A stretch of 64,000 bases of DNA from Balaenoptera acutorostrata (GCF_949987535.1 NC_080080.1:64075006-64139005), one strand, 5' to 3'. Counted from the stretch's first letter, positions 24,590 to 41,400 are shown. The notes: generated from the sequence alone by a model not told the origin. Numbers and translations: made by a program.

Positions 24590-26180
24590 TCAGGGCCTCC
24601 AACAAGCAGATGTCAGGACAGAATTAGACATACGAGAGATTTACTGGGGTGAACACATGTGAGGCATAAAGGTCAAAGGAAGTAGGAGTAGGTGGGCAGA
24701 GCCTTTGGGTCACAATGCAGGTCTGAAACCTGTGAAAGGAAGGAGGGAAGGAAGGAGGATTGGGTAGAGGAAACACAGAATGCAGAATAGCTCTAAGAAA
24801 GTTCCAGCCAGGTCAATGGGGAGCACAGAAAATACGAGCCTGTCAGAGGAGGCCTGTGTTGAGAAGGCATGGTCCAGCTCTAGCAATCCCACTGTGCTCA
24901 GCTATTGACTGGAGACAGTCTAGGTAGAGTCCTGGGTTTTTGGTGCCCCTTCCATGGAGGCCATTGACATGTAGCACAAAACTCTGTACACATTCCCATA
25001 GGTTCAGCCACATGCGTCTACTCTGGACCTCCATGTCTCCCATCTTCCAGTCCTTTCCCTTCCAGGCCTCTGACCAGATGGCCAGGCTGTTGGCCACTGC
25101 CCAGAAATCTACATATTTTCCCACCTCAGGCCACTTTTCCTTTCACATAAAAAAGATGACCAGGTTCACCACTCACAGCTCTGCCCCTTGGAAAGATTTT
25201 CCCTCTCTGCATACTTTCAAGACCACTCCTGAGTGTGTCTGTAATGCAGCCTCCATTCATTTTCAGCTTCATCCACATAATAGCCTGTCCATCGATAAAC
25301 CAAGTGCAGGCTTTTCTTCCTCTTTAGCTGGTTGAATGGAACCCCAATCTTCCCACAGGTAAGAGCTGGGGAAGGGGTGCTAGTGCAATTCTAGGGGACA
25401 TGGGGCTCTGGGCCACCTGTTCTTGCAGCTTACTTGTGTCCTCTGGTTCTGCTCGGCTTGACCCTGGATATACCATGTTCATCTAACAATAGACTGCTTC
25501 TGGGTCTGTACAACTTTGTTTTGGCAGGGTCTACAGGACCCAGCTCATAATAGGAAATTCTAAAGTAACAGTCATTTGGGGTCCCATGGCCAAGCAGTGG
25601 GGTTTTTTTTGCCAAAGTCAAGGAACTGATTCTCAGAAGCTCTATAGTCTCTTCTGCAGACGCTATGGCCTTGCTTCAGATCTCCACAGACCCGCACTGT
25701 GATTCTTCCACTGGGGCTTGCCACAATCTTCCAATCGTATCTTTTCTCACCACTGACACCAAACGCCAGCACCAAAGGATATACCTGATCGTATGGCCCA
25801 AGAGGCAGGGCTGCTTGCCTGGGCCTCCTGCAAAACTCTTTCCTGCTCTGAGCCCTCTCAAAGCTGGCAGCCTTCCATCCATGTCGCTCAGCATATAGGC
25901 TGGAGCAGTTTCTAAGTGTGGTGTTGCTTCCAGAATCCAAGAGGCCTACTGGGTCCTCTGCTCTTTGTTGTTGTTGTTGTTGTATATCAGAGGCCACGAG
26001 ATGCAGCGATTTGCCTTTTACTTTGGGGGGGATGTCCCAGGGCACAGCATGGCCTTGACTGCAAACACCACCACAGATCTGAAGTTGCCGCAGCTGGAGG
26101 CTATGCGCCAAGTACCCTCCTCGCCGCAGGTTCTCTTGGAGGGAGATCTCAGCAGTGCACCCCTGCAGCCATCCCATGGG
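24590..26180 (-). mobile_element. Decayed endogenous-retrovirus-like fragment, minus orientation
   Basis: On the minus strand the frame at 25,124-24,843 begins with a tract, FWAVANSLAIWSEAWKGKDW, that I read as an RNase H-region remnant of a retroviral pol gene. Further upstream on that strand a 201-codon open frame (26,177-25,572) contains DSGSNTTL, which resembles the D-S/T-G active-site neighbourhood of a retroviral protease; this second call is weaker. Short segments between are in other frames, with stops and shifts. At the low-coordinate end (24.6-24.7 kb), 'gagagatttactggggtgaa' may be LTR-derived. The whole is shorter than a provirus, so large parts are deleted. It cannot be functional. 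Confidence 0.55.
25965..25985. repeat. (GTT)n microsatellite
   Basis: A short run of ttg units gives a Gln run on the minus strand within the retrovirus-like frame. It is a recent expansion in a dead reading frame. Confidence 0.85.
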
Positions 26181-26631
26181 GTGTTCCTCCTTCTCAGTAA
26201 GCTTGAAAAAGCGCTTGCTATGTGAAAGTAGTAAGTGAGATGCAAGTGATAACGAACATTCTAGAGTGTGTTTAAGGAAAGGAAGAGGAATTTAAGCTGT
26301 ATTCGGAATGCAGTCAGTATCTGAAGAATCCACCAGGGCTCTAAGGTGTGTGTGCTGAGGTGATATGTGGATGGGGACTGCAGCACTTGGCAAGGACACA
26401 ACAGTCCCCAATGTCGCTCAGTTAGAGGGAAGCCTTTCCTATTATTGACCATTGTTTCAAATCCCATTCCAGAGCTCTTGGTACCATTCATTCCCCAGTT
26501 ATAATTTGCGTTTCTTTACTGCCTAATAATGGATTTGTTTTTTTCTCTCCTTCAGCTATCAGTCACTTGGCAACCACTTACTCCTTAGTTGTGCTTTCAG
26601 CAATATTGTGCACCTCCCTTCTTGGTTAAAA

Positions 26632-28975
26632 AAACATTTTTTATTGAGGTATAGTTGATTTACAATGTTGTGTTAGATTCTGGTGTACAGCAAAGTGATT
26701 CAGTTATACATATATATGTATACTTTTTCATACTCTTTTTAATTATATGTTATTTCAAGATATTAAATATATTTTCCTGTGCTTTGCAGTAGGACCTTGT
26801 TGTTTATCTATTTTATATATAGTAGTATGTATATGTTAATCCAATCTCCTAACTTACCCCTCCCCCCCTTTCCCCTTAGGGAAGTTTGTTTCTATGTCTG
26901 TGAGTGTTTCCGTTTTGTAAATAAGTCCATTTGCATCATATTTTAGATTCCACATATAAGTGATATATGATATTTGTCTTTCTCTGTTTGACTTACTTCA
27001 CTCAGTATGATAATCTGTAGGTCCATCCATGTTGCTGCAAATGGCATTATTTCATTCTTTTTTATGGCTGAGTAATATTCCATTGTATATATGTACCACA
27101 TCTTCCTTATCCATTCACCTGTCAATGGACATTTAGGTTGCTTCCATGTCTTGGCTATTGTAAATAGTGCTGCTATGAACATTGGGGTGCATGTATCTTT
27201 TTGAATTTTAGTTTTGTCTGGATATATGCCCAGGGTATACGTCCAGTAGTGGGATTGCTGGGTCATATGGTAGTTCTACTTTTAGTCTTTTAAGGAACCT
27301 CCATACTGTGCTCCATAGTGGCTATACCAATTTACATTCCCACCAACAGTGTAGGAGGGTTCCTTTTTCTCTACACCCTCTCCAGCATTTTTATCATTTG
27401 TGGACTTTTTAATGACGGCCATTCTGACCAGTGTGAGGTGATACCTCATTGTGTTTTTGATTTGCATTTCTCTAATAATTAGCTATGTGGAGCATCTTTT
27501 CATGTGTCTATCGGCCATCTGTATGCCCTCTTTCAAGAAACGTCTATTTAGATCTTCTGCCCATATTTTGACTGGGCTGTTTGGGTTTTTGTTATTGAGT
27601 TATATGAACAATTTGTATATTTTGGAAACTAAGCCCTTGTTGGTCGCATCGTTTGCAAAGACTTTCTCCCAGTCCATAGGCTGTCTTTTCACTTTGTTTA
27701 TGGTTTCCTTTGCTGTGCAAAAGCTTTTAAGTTTGATTAGGTCCCATCTGTTTATTTTTGCTTTTATTTCTATTGCTACCTTAGGAAACTGACCTAAGAA
27801 AACATTGCTACAACTTATGTCAGAGAATCTTTTGCCTATGTTCTCTTCTAGAAGTTTTATGGTGTCCTTGTCTTATATTTAAGTCTTTAAGCCATTTTGA
27901 GTTTATTTTTGTGTACGGTGTGAGGGAGTGTTCTAACTTCATTGATTTACATGTAGCTGTCCAGTTTTCCCAGTACCACTTGCTGAAGAGACTGTCTTTT
28001 CTCCATTGTATATTCTTGCTTCCTTTGTCAAAGATTAATTGACCTTAGGTGTATGGGTTTATTTCTGGGCTCTCTATTCTGGTCCATTGATCCATATGTC
28101 TGTTTTTGTGCCAATACCATGCTGTTTTGACTACTGTAGCTTTGTGGTATTATTTTCTGATGTCTCAGAGTGTAATGCCTCCAGCTTTGCTCTTTTTCCT
28201 CAGGACTGCTTTGGCAATTCTTGGGCAATTTGGCTGAGTCTTTTGTGATTCCATATAAATTTTAGGATTATTTGTTCTAGTTCTGTGAGAAATGTCATGG
28301 GTAATTTGATTGGGATCACATTAAATCTGTAGATTGCTTTGGGTAGTAAGGCCATTTTAACAATATTAATTCTTCCAATCCAAGAGCATGTGATATCCTT
28401 CCATTTCTTTAAATCATCTTCAATTTCCTTTATCAATGTTTTCTAGTTCTCAGCATATATGTCTTTCACCTCCTTGGTCAGGTTTATTCCTAAGTATTTT
28501 ATTTTTTTGATGCAATTCTAAAAGAGATTTTTTTTTTTTTACTTTCCCTTTCTGATATTTCATTGTTAGTGTAAGGAAATGCAACCAATTTCTGTATGTT
28601 TATCTTGTATGCTGCTACCTTGCTGAATTCATTTATTACTTCTAGTAGTTTTTGTGTGGAGTCTTTACGGTTTTCTATGTATAGTGTCATGTATTCTGCA
28701 TATGACAATTTTACTCCTTCCCTTCCAATTCAGGTACATTTAATTTCTTTTTATCATCTGATTGCTGTGGCTAGGACTTTTAATACTATGTCGAATAGAG
28801 GTGGTGAGAGTGGGCATCCTTGTCTTGTTCCAGATTTTAGTGGGAAGGTTTTCAACTTTTCACCATTGAGTATTATGTTGGCTGTGGGTTTGTTATAAAT
28901 AGCTTTTATTACGTTGAGATATGTTCCCTCTATACGCACTTTGGAAAGAGTCTTTATCATGAATGGATGTTGATG
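26632..28975 (-). mobile_element. L1, about 2.3 kb, 5'-truncated and mutated
   Basis: The low-coordinate end is the L1 3' UTR (ttattgaggtatagttgatt). Minus-strand frames from about 27,266 up to 28,960 carry L1 ORF2 text, for example WKQPKCPLTGEWIRKMWYIY at the C-terminal end, [20 protein letters not shown], and [20 protein letters not shown] in the reverse-transcriptase region. The frame is broken by several shifts and stops. At the catalytic aspartate position the copy reads Tyr-Ala-Glu-Tyr (28,708 frame), so the enzyme is dead. The 5' break is near 28,975. I did not find a convincing target duplication. Confidence 0.93.
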
Positions 28976-29294
28976 TACTGCCCTTCTCTATTCAACCTCT
29001 TTAGGAAATGGTTATCCGATCAATTTTCACAACTTTTACCACCTTAATAGCAACACTCTCAAGTATGTTTTTATAGTCCCTTGCCCCCACCCCCAATTTG
29101 TGTTATTTCAAATTCTGAGTTGCCTTTCATCCATATTTTCAGAATAAAGCATTATGATTTTCACTGTTGCATGAGAGAGATGAACTCATCCTCTTTTCTC
29201 CTTCAATTCCAGGGACCTCTTTTCCAGGAGGTCTCCTCTATTCTCCCAATCACAGTCATGGATTCCCCTCATTCCTTCCCTCTGTACAGTGTCT

Positions 29295-29570
29295 CTTAAG
29301 AAGACCATCCCTTTAGAGATATCTGGAAGGATGCCCCTTCTACATTATCCACAAAGCTAAACAGTATGTCCATGATTCCTGAGAATCGTTTCAACTATAG
29401 CAGCCCACAAAACTACTCTATCCTCTGAACCCTTATCACACTTGGTGCTTGTTTGCTTATAGTTGTCTCCCTTGCACTTTTATTATTTTTCATTTTTATC
29501 TCCTGCCTCTTTAGTTATGTTTTATACCCTTAAGAGCAAGGTCTGAGCTACTTCTCTGTCTCCAAACCTA
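29295..29570 (+). mobile_element. L2 3'-end remnant
   Basis: The order 'cttaagaagaccatcccttt', 'atagttgtctcccttgcact' and 'cttaagagcaaggtctgagc' follows a diverged L2 3' end. Confidence 0.45.
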
Positions 29571-29605
29571 ACCAAGTAATCATATATACAAGTGCATAGA
29601 TATAC

Positions 29606-29642
29606 ATACACACACACACACACACATATATACACACACATA
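29606..29642. repeat. (CA)n/(TA)n microsatellite
   Basis: About 12 CA units interrupted by atatat lie here. It is a likely length polymorphism and sits 22 bp before the perfect hairpin. Confidence 0.93.
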
Positions 29643-29663
29643 GAAATACATTTTATGGTTTGC

Positions 29664-29704
29664 TTCAGGTACTAGGTCTTCAATGCACAGACCTAGTACC
29701 TGAA
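29664..29704. repeat. Perfect 16-bp inverted repeat with 9-nt loop
   Basis: The left arm ttcaggtactaggtct (29,664-29,679) and right arm agacctagtacctgaa (29,689-29,704) are exact reverse complements around tcaatgcac. Either strand, as RNA, would fold into an uninterrupted stem. It is shorter than a typical microRNA precursor, and no terminator or transposon end is evident. Confidence 0.95.
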
Positions 29705-31430
29705 ACAATCTACTCTGTGTCTTCAAGCTTACTATCTCTTTTAAGTCTCCCTTTAACCTGTCATTTACATTTTTCACTGTTAGAACTTTTCTGAAACTCC
29801 CTGTGAGCCTCATCATTGGACACATATGCTAAGTCTAGTGGACCTCCGCTCATTAAAAAGAGCAGGCAGAGAGCCACAAGGGACAAGTCATGGGAAGAAA
29901 CCAAAGAACTGCCCTTGAGACTTAAACAAGGCTCAGCTGGTGTTTTTATATCAGAATTAGACTATTTCTAAATTAGACTCTTGGGGCCTAGGGCAGGATT
30001 GCCTAGTTGTATAAAATAAGCCAACAAGTATCCAGTAATTACACGATATTTGGCTACGCTGAAGCTAATGTTTTGGACACAAAAGATAGCCTAAGGAGAT
30101 TAGAAAGGGATAAGAAGAAAAATACACAGGGAGTGAGACAGCTAAAGTGGTAGGAGAGGAAGAGGGAGAGAAGAGATAAGCCGAGAGATATGGGTTTTAC
30201 AGAAGCTGAGGGAGGTTAAGTGTTCACAAATATCAAACTCGCAGCTGCCACTCCTAGCAGGATAGGAATTGAAGAGATGCCATTGTATCTGTCAACTAGG
30301 AGGTCCCTAATGGCTAAACAAGCTTCACTAGACTGGTGAGGATAGAACCCAAATCGAGTGGCGTGAGAATGAGAGGTGGGGAGGAAAGACTTGAACATAA
30401 CCTACTCATTCAGGGAAGTCTGCAGTTTCCAGAACAGACAGGAGCTTGAGGTGAAAGCGGGACCAGGAAATGAAGGCTGTTTTAACATAGAGGACACATG
30501 AGCACCTCTGTTGGAGGGAAGAAAAGAAATTAAAATATATCCAAGAGAGAAGGCGTTGACCCAGAACGTGGAGAGGAAAAGGTACATCTTTTCCTCTGGG
30601 ATGAGGTCATGAAGAGAGGAAGAAAATGAGAACCAATCTGAAGAGAAGGAAGGTGTTCCCAGGGGTTAGCTCTTTTCCTCCATGAGGGAGAAGACAAGTA
30701 GGAAAGAAAGAGGGGCTCAGGGATGATGATGGGCTTCTGGAAGTTGCCTGGGAAGAGATCGGCCATGCAGTGTGGAGGGGTTAGCCTGAGGCTTGACACC
30801 CATGATTTGCAATGGCAATTGGTAAATGTGATTCTCTCCAGAAGGGGCTTCCTAGGAGCAGGGGATGAGAAACTGTGGCTTAGGCTTGGGGGCTGGGCAG
30901 GCAGATGAACTAGGAGGTCACTATAGAAAGGACAGTGCTGAGGAAAGGACGCATTAGGGCCTTCAGGCAGGATAGGGAAGGGCCAGGAGGACATGAAGGG
31001 CATCAAAGGAGTGGAGACTTGGCTAAGAGTCCATGGCTTGTTCAGTGAATGGGAAAGACCAGCGAGTGTTGTCAAAGAGAGAGATTGTCAAGTTCTAGTT
31101 TTCAGTGGTGGCCTACGTATGGGTCACAGTAAGGGCCACGCTATGTCTGAGGACTTTAAGATAAAGGCCATGATGCTGAGAAAGACGACAGATGGTGAGG
31201 CCAGGATGAGGCTGCTTGGGACAATGGCAGGCAACAGCAGGTAGGGGGAGAGCAGCTCAGCCTTTGGTCCTATATAAACAAGGGGAGTGACCTAGAGAAG
31301 ATGGATTTTCTGAAAAATACAGCACAGAGCAAGTTGCTGGCTTCCTAAAGAGTGGGCCAGCGTGAATGGTACAAGTCTCAAAGGGAAGGGCTACTGAAAG
31401 AGAGCTGTCAGAAGAGAAATTCAGGGATTA

Positions 31431-31758
31431 CAGTTGGCCTTCCTTATGCTGCATCAGATTCAACATCCACAGATTCAACCAACCACAGATTGAAAGTATT
31501 TGAAAAAAAAAAAAGAATTCCAGAAAGTTTCAAAAAACAAAGCTTGAACTTGCCACTTGCTGGCAACTATTTACATAGCATTTGCATTATATTAGTTATT
31601 ATAGGTAAATCTAGATCGGATTGAAAGAATATGGGAAGATGTACATAGGTTAGGTACCAATACTCTGCCATTTTCTATAAGGGACTTGAACATCGTGGGT
31701 TTTGGTATTGGGAGGGGCAGTCCTGGAACCGATCTTCCACAGATACTGAGGACAACTA
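31431..31758 (+). mobile_element. MER2/Tigger-like DNA transposon with TA target duplication
   Basis: The termini are cagttggccttccttatgct and, at the other end, tactgaggacaacta, which are inverted copies in Tigger-family (pogo-type) style. Internal phrases 'tcaaccaaccacagattgaa' and 'actatttacatagcatttgc' fit MER2-type non-autonomous elements. TA dinucleotides at 31,429-31,430 and 31,759-31,760 are the expected target duplication. It has no coding capacity. Confidence 0.85.
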
Positions 31759-32051
31759 TATTTACTTATCAACTAATTTATTTTTAGTTCTTGACCTGCA
31801 TTACCAACTGCCTATTGAACATCTCTGAGATGTATTTCTGGATCATCTTTTCCTATATGAACCTATCTTCCCAACCTCTATAATTTACTCTTCTTCCTCC
31901 ATTTCTTTCATTCTGGCCAGTAGCATCACCGCCATCTGGGCAGCTATTCTAAAAAATAAATAAAGTCATCTTCACCACCCCTTCTTGCTCTCCACCCAGC
32001 CTGCTTCCTTCCTCCATTTGGAAGTTCTTACCCTCACTCTAATAAAGAGTG

Positions 32052-32121
32052 GTAATAAAGAGCATCAGACAGACTTGGTTTAAATTCCAGCTCAACCATT
32101 TCTACCTCGAATGATCTTGGG
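32052..32121 (+). mobile_element. MIR SINE, left part (split by a younger SINE)
   Basis: The phrase 'ggtttaaattccagctcaac' leading to 'cgaatgatcttgggcacata' is the MIR front and centre. The element resumes at 32,453 with 'aaggcttattttcttcttct' and 'gtaaaatggttataacacta', on the far side of the CHR SINE. Confidence 0.8.
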
Positions 32122-32135
32122 CACATAACTGTTTT

Positions 32136-32438
32136 GTTTTTTTGTTTTTTTAAAAATTTATTTATTTATTTATTTTTGGCTGTGTTGGGTCTTCGTTTCT
32201 GTGCGAGGGCTTTCTCTAGTTGCGGCGAGCGGGGGCCACTCTTCATCGCGGTGCGCGGGCCTCTCACTGTCGCGGCCTCTCTTGTTGCGGAGCACAGGCT
32301 CCAGACGCGCAGGCTCAGTAGTTGTGGCTCACGGGCCCAGTTGCTCTGCGGCATGTGGGATCTTCCCAGACCAGGGCTCGAACCCGTGTCCCCTGCATTG
32401 GCAGGCGGATTCTCAACCACTGCACCACAAGGGAAGCC
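32136..32438 (-). mobile_element. CHR-type SINE inserted in MIR, exact 14-bp duplication
   Basis: This is a minus-orientation copy: a T-rich tail ((TTTA)n on the plus strand) on the left and the head (ccacaagggaagccc) on the right. The 14-bp repeat cacataactgtttt is identical at 32,122-32,135 and 32,439-32,452. The perfect duplication and close match to the 54-kb copy suggest a fairly recent insertion. Confidence 0.96.
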
Positions 32439-32452
32439 CACATAACTGTTTT

Positions 32453-32565
32453 AAGGCTTATTTTCTTCTTCTGTAAAATGGTTATAACACTAGTACTACT
32501 CACATGGGTTATTATGAGATTTGAATGAATTAATGAATGTAAAGAACTTACCACGTAATCTGGCA
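32453..32565 (+). mobile_element. MIR SINE, right part
   Basis: This continues the MIR interrupted by the SINE at 32,136: 'tctgtaaaatggttataaca', then 'gggttattatgagatttgaa' and 'tgaatgtaaagaacttacca'. Confidence 0.8.
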
Positions 32566-32734
32566 TACCGTAATTTCCTTCAAAGTAGTGAAGATCATTA
32601 ATTTCGAAGTCGCTTCCTCTTCTGACTTCATGGTATCTGCAAACCTTATGGCCATATTTCTTAACTTTTTTATTTATTGTGGGCAAGTTTTTAAAATTTT
32701 TATGTATCTTTAATCACAAATATGCTAATAATAC

Positions 32735-32928
32735 TCTGAAATTTTACTGAAGTATAGTTGATTTACAATTTGTGTCAATTTCTGCTGTACAGCAAAGTGA
32801 TTCAGTTATACATATATATGCTTTTTCATATTCTTTTCCATTATGGTTTGTCATAGGATATTGATATAGTTCCCTGTGCTATACAGTAGGACTTTCTTGT
32901 TTATCCGTCCTATATATAACAGTAGTAA
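32735..32928 (-). mobile_element. L1 3'-end fragment
   Basis: The phrases 'agtatagttgatttacaatt', 'gtacagcaaagtgattcagt' and 'tagttccctgtgctatacag' are the same L1 3' UTR as at 8.7 kb and 26.7 kb. I did not find a duplication. Confidence 0.85.
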
Positions 32929-34979
32929 AACTCATTTTGACTTATATAATAAATCAAGTAATTAAATTCTACTTGCTTTTTTACACACTTTGAATCAATA
33001 AACACACTTTGGACAGCATACACCTCCAGATTAGCTTTCTGTCATTTGTAGTTTTATTAAAACTTCTCAGTAACTAATTCTAATATGTAAATAAAATGAA
33101 ATCACCAATAAAATTTTAAACACATCTTCTATTAAAAAAAGATCAAATTCTAAGCAAAACATCCTCACCAACATGTTGTTACTAGACATTCACACTCAAA
33201 TGGCTTACTTTTTGTTACAAAATTCTCTAGAATGGAAATCTACAAGCGCCGCGTTTTGAACAGTGGAGAAAAACCAAGCGCTAGCGTGGCTGCTGGCCCC
33301 TGGGCTTTAATGGCCTCCCCCACCCCACCTGTCAAACCAACATTCATATTCTCTTCTTACTAATCTCCACCTAAAGCGAAATTCAACTCCCCCTTTATCC
33401 AGGGCAAAGGTTCAGAGTGAGAGGGAAAATAAGGACATTAGTAACCCCAACTAGTAAACTGAAGCGTTATTCCTCTACCTCTTACGTGCTGTGCCACCGT
33501 TCTCAGCACCTCTTCCTCTTCCTGGTTCTCATTCCCTTGTCTTCTCCAACCACTACCATTGAACCTGAACACTGACGTTAACGAACACATCAGTCAGACT
33601 GGGGAAACATTCCACCGGGATGACAGCAGGTAAATGGAAGCATGGGTTATATGCTTTGTATGTATGATTTTTTGCCAAAAATCTCTCAGTGAACTACCAA
33701 AAATTCAATACTAATTTTCCCCCGTGAAGAGAGTCAGTGGCAGAGTCGGGTTAGGACTGATTAATTGAAATTTAATAGCAGACACCTGGTGGTGGATTCT
33801 TTCTTTTAATGAAGGGTCCTTCCAAGGAAGACACCTATTAGGGATAGCAAGAGGAAAAGATTAAGGGATAAATGGGCATATCATTTACTGTCCCCAAATC
33901 TCCATATTCTTCCCAGATGTGTTCGCACCAACGCCCTTTGTCCATCTACCGTAGATGGACTACACATCCATTATAGATCCAGAAACGTACTTACTCTGTG
34001 CTGTGTACTTCAGAAAGTCCATCATTTGCCTGAGAGCTAATTAGGAAAAGTGAAAAAGCATTAAATGTTTCCACCATGCTTGCAAACACAAGTTTAGCCC
34101 TTAAATGTTCATATATGTAGATCCTAACACACATGGGTGTGTCAAAAATAAAAAGGCAAAGAAACAAAGGTTACTCTATGAAGAAATCCAGTTCAAAATG
34201 AGAAAAAAATATGTTGGCCTGAGCAATCATACAGTTTCGCATATCAAAAAGAACCCCAGAACAGATGGAAATGTGACTGTCTACACTAGTTCCTGATCCA
34301 GAAAAATGGAATTATGGCTCAGCTGCAAAATCCTGGGCCCTCGTTTTCCCAGTGGCCTAAATCAATCCCCAGCCCAGGACAAGATGCTGAGCAAGGTGCA
34401 TAATTATTTCAGGCCACTAGGGTAAGCACTATTCCTGGCAACTCTGCAGGCAGCGCCATGGATAAGGGTTTCTAATTCTCTTTGGTGATTTGGTTCTGTG
34501 TAAACTGAGATTTTTCTTTCAGTATTTCAGCCAGATAAGCAGGAAAGGCCAGCTCCAGTCCTGAGCTAGAACCAATCAAGGTCAGTTTCAGTTCCTTTTC
34601 TGTGCAGTTTACTCTCCTTTTTCCCTGCTGCCTTCCCTGACACCTGTCCTTATATTTTTATCTGACTATCAAAACCTAGTGAGAGAACCTTTGGCAGCCT
34701 CTGGTGCTCACTATGTCATCCAAAAGCCTCTCAGCCTAAGGAATACCATGAATACTCTGCAAAGCAGTGTCCTTGAGAGGCTAACCGAAGACCCCTGGCT
34801 ATGAACCACGGAGAAGTAAGTGTCTCCCATGGGTATTTTAAGGGTGAGGTTGAAACCAGTGCCTGCTTTCCCCAGAGGCAATACTGACTTAGCAACTTGC
34901 CTATTAACAAATCTCTGATGTTTGGCTTTACACTGCACCCACAGTATATTCAGTTATTATCTAACATAGAAAGTGAAAG

Positions 34980-35112
34980 ATGAATCTTGCCATTCCCATT
35001 TGGAAGATGGTGAAATAGAGGTTTAAAAGTTTAAAAGAGTTGTCTAAAGTGAATTCAACAAAGCAGTGTTGCAGCTGGAAAGTAGATCAGCTGACACCTG
35101 TCTCCAGTTTTG
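34980..35112 (-). mobile_element. MIR SINE remnant, minus orientation
   Basis: The phrase 'catttggaagatggtgaaat' followed by 'tttaaaagagttgtctaaag' and 'gcagctggaaagtagatcag' is a diverged reversed MIR. It lies about 650 bp before the JPH1 CpG island. Confidence 0.5.
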
Positions 35113-35959
35113 TAGGTCAGGGACTCTGTAAGTTTAGAGCAGTGTTTTACTTACCATATTCCTCCTTGAAAGCTTCTATTTACTTTCTTAAACTGTGGAT
35201 GCCAGTGGAGAGGTACCAGGTGTACATTCCAGACACTTATACAACATACACAGACTGAGCCGTCTGCCCGTTGGGTACACAGCTCCGGGCTGAAGAATTT
35301 CTAGGGTTGTTAGAACAATAAATGAGGCATTAGAGGGAACAGGCTCTGAGGTAGAAGCAAATGCCCTACATCCCTGCAAAGACAGGTTAAAAACCCCCTC
35401 TTTATTATTACAAACAAAAAAACTCACCAGTTTATTCTGTGCTTTTTCAAACTGCATTGCTCTCCCCCTGTATATTCATTAAATAAATGCAAACACATGT
35501 GCTTCGAAATGGGTAGGTGTAAAAGAACATTCTGCACAATTTTATCTAGGCTGTGGCAGACTTATCTCACATGCATACATATATCTGGGGGATGTTAATT
35601 CACGGTGACAGCTGAGCATGACAAACGCAACAGTACACAAATTGGAAGGCCGAAGAAATGCAACTACGAACCCCATGCAGTGCAGACAAACACGCATATG
35701 AGTTTTCCCTCAACACACACGTGGCCGCACTTATGGGCGCTTCACCACACTGATAAACCCCAAACACAAACACCGGGGCCTCCGCCGCCCGCGAGCTGCC
35801 TCCACACACGCGGCCTCGCCTCCGCCTCCAGGCAGGCGGGGACTCGCGCGCGGCCCTGGGCACAATCGCCCTCCCACCCACATCCCGCTGCGCGAACACA
35901 CGCGCGCCGACCGATCCCGAGCCAGCCCGCCCGCCGGGGAAGCGGCGGCTCCCGGGTCT

Positions 35960-35990
35960 GGGGGCAGGGCCCGGGGCGGGGGGGGTGGGG
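35960..35990 (+). promoter_or_regulatory. G-quadruplex-capable run in the JPH1 promoter
   Basis: At least four runs of three or more G are separated by loops of one to three bases (ggggg, ggg, gggg, gggggggg, gggg). This meets the standard G-quadruplex pattern on the JPH1 sense strand, about 410 bp before the start codon. Confidence 0.75.
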
Positions 35991-36142
35991 CGGTGCGGGA
36001 GCGCCGCGGGGCCGGGCCTACGGCGCCTGGGGAGGGGACGAGGGGCGGGCGCGGGGCGGTGCCCGGCTCACGTGGGCGGGCGGGAGCAGCTGAAGGTCCG
36101 TTCCGGAGCCCGGGCTGTCCTCTCGCGCGCGGCGCTGGCCAG

Positions 36143-36222
36143 GGCGGCGGCGGCGGCGAAGGAGGAGGAGGAGAAGGAGGAAGGCGGCGGTGGCGGTGGC
36201 GGCGGCGGCAGCAGCAGCGGCG
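36143..36222 (+). repeat. GGC/GGA/AGC triplet-repeat tract in the JPH1 5' leader
   Basis: Imperfect GGC runs pass into GGA, then GGC/GGT, then GCA/AGC units, about 80 bases in all. If the leader begins upstream, the mRNA has a long purine- and GC-rich structured segment roughly 175 bases before the start codon. The whole tract is free of ATG. Confidence 0.85.
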
Positions 36223-36298
36223 AGAGAAGAGGGGAGGACGGAGGCGGCGTCGGACTGGAGCCGAGCGGCGGCGCGAGCTGCCCGGGGCGCTGTCGTGA

Positions 36299-41400
<5,102 letters not shown>

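Larger units (their letters stand above)
8270..35749. other. GDAP1-JPH1 intergenic region
   Basis: About 27 kb separate the two divergent CpG-island promoters. I see no intact gene here. It holds L1 pieces (8.6, 12.7, 22.1, 26.6-29.0, 32.7 kb), SINEs (23.2 and 32.1 kb), several MIR, L2 and MER5A-like copies, a MER2/Tigger-like element (31.4 kb), a retrovirus-like fragment (24.6-26.2 kb), a CA/TA microsatellite (29.6 kb) and a perfect hairpin (29.66 kb). The stretches 15.4-18.2, 18.5-19.4, 20.4-21.8, 29.9-31.4 and 33.0-34.9 kb show nothing I can assign; distal enhancers could lie there. Confidence 0.85.

Noticed and set aside
30530..31075. 181-codon minus-strand frame
   Set aside because: It is Ser/Pro/Leu-rich and low in acidic residues, as expected from the reverse complement of purine-rich DNA, and no family is recognisable.
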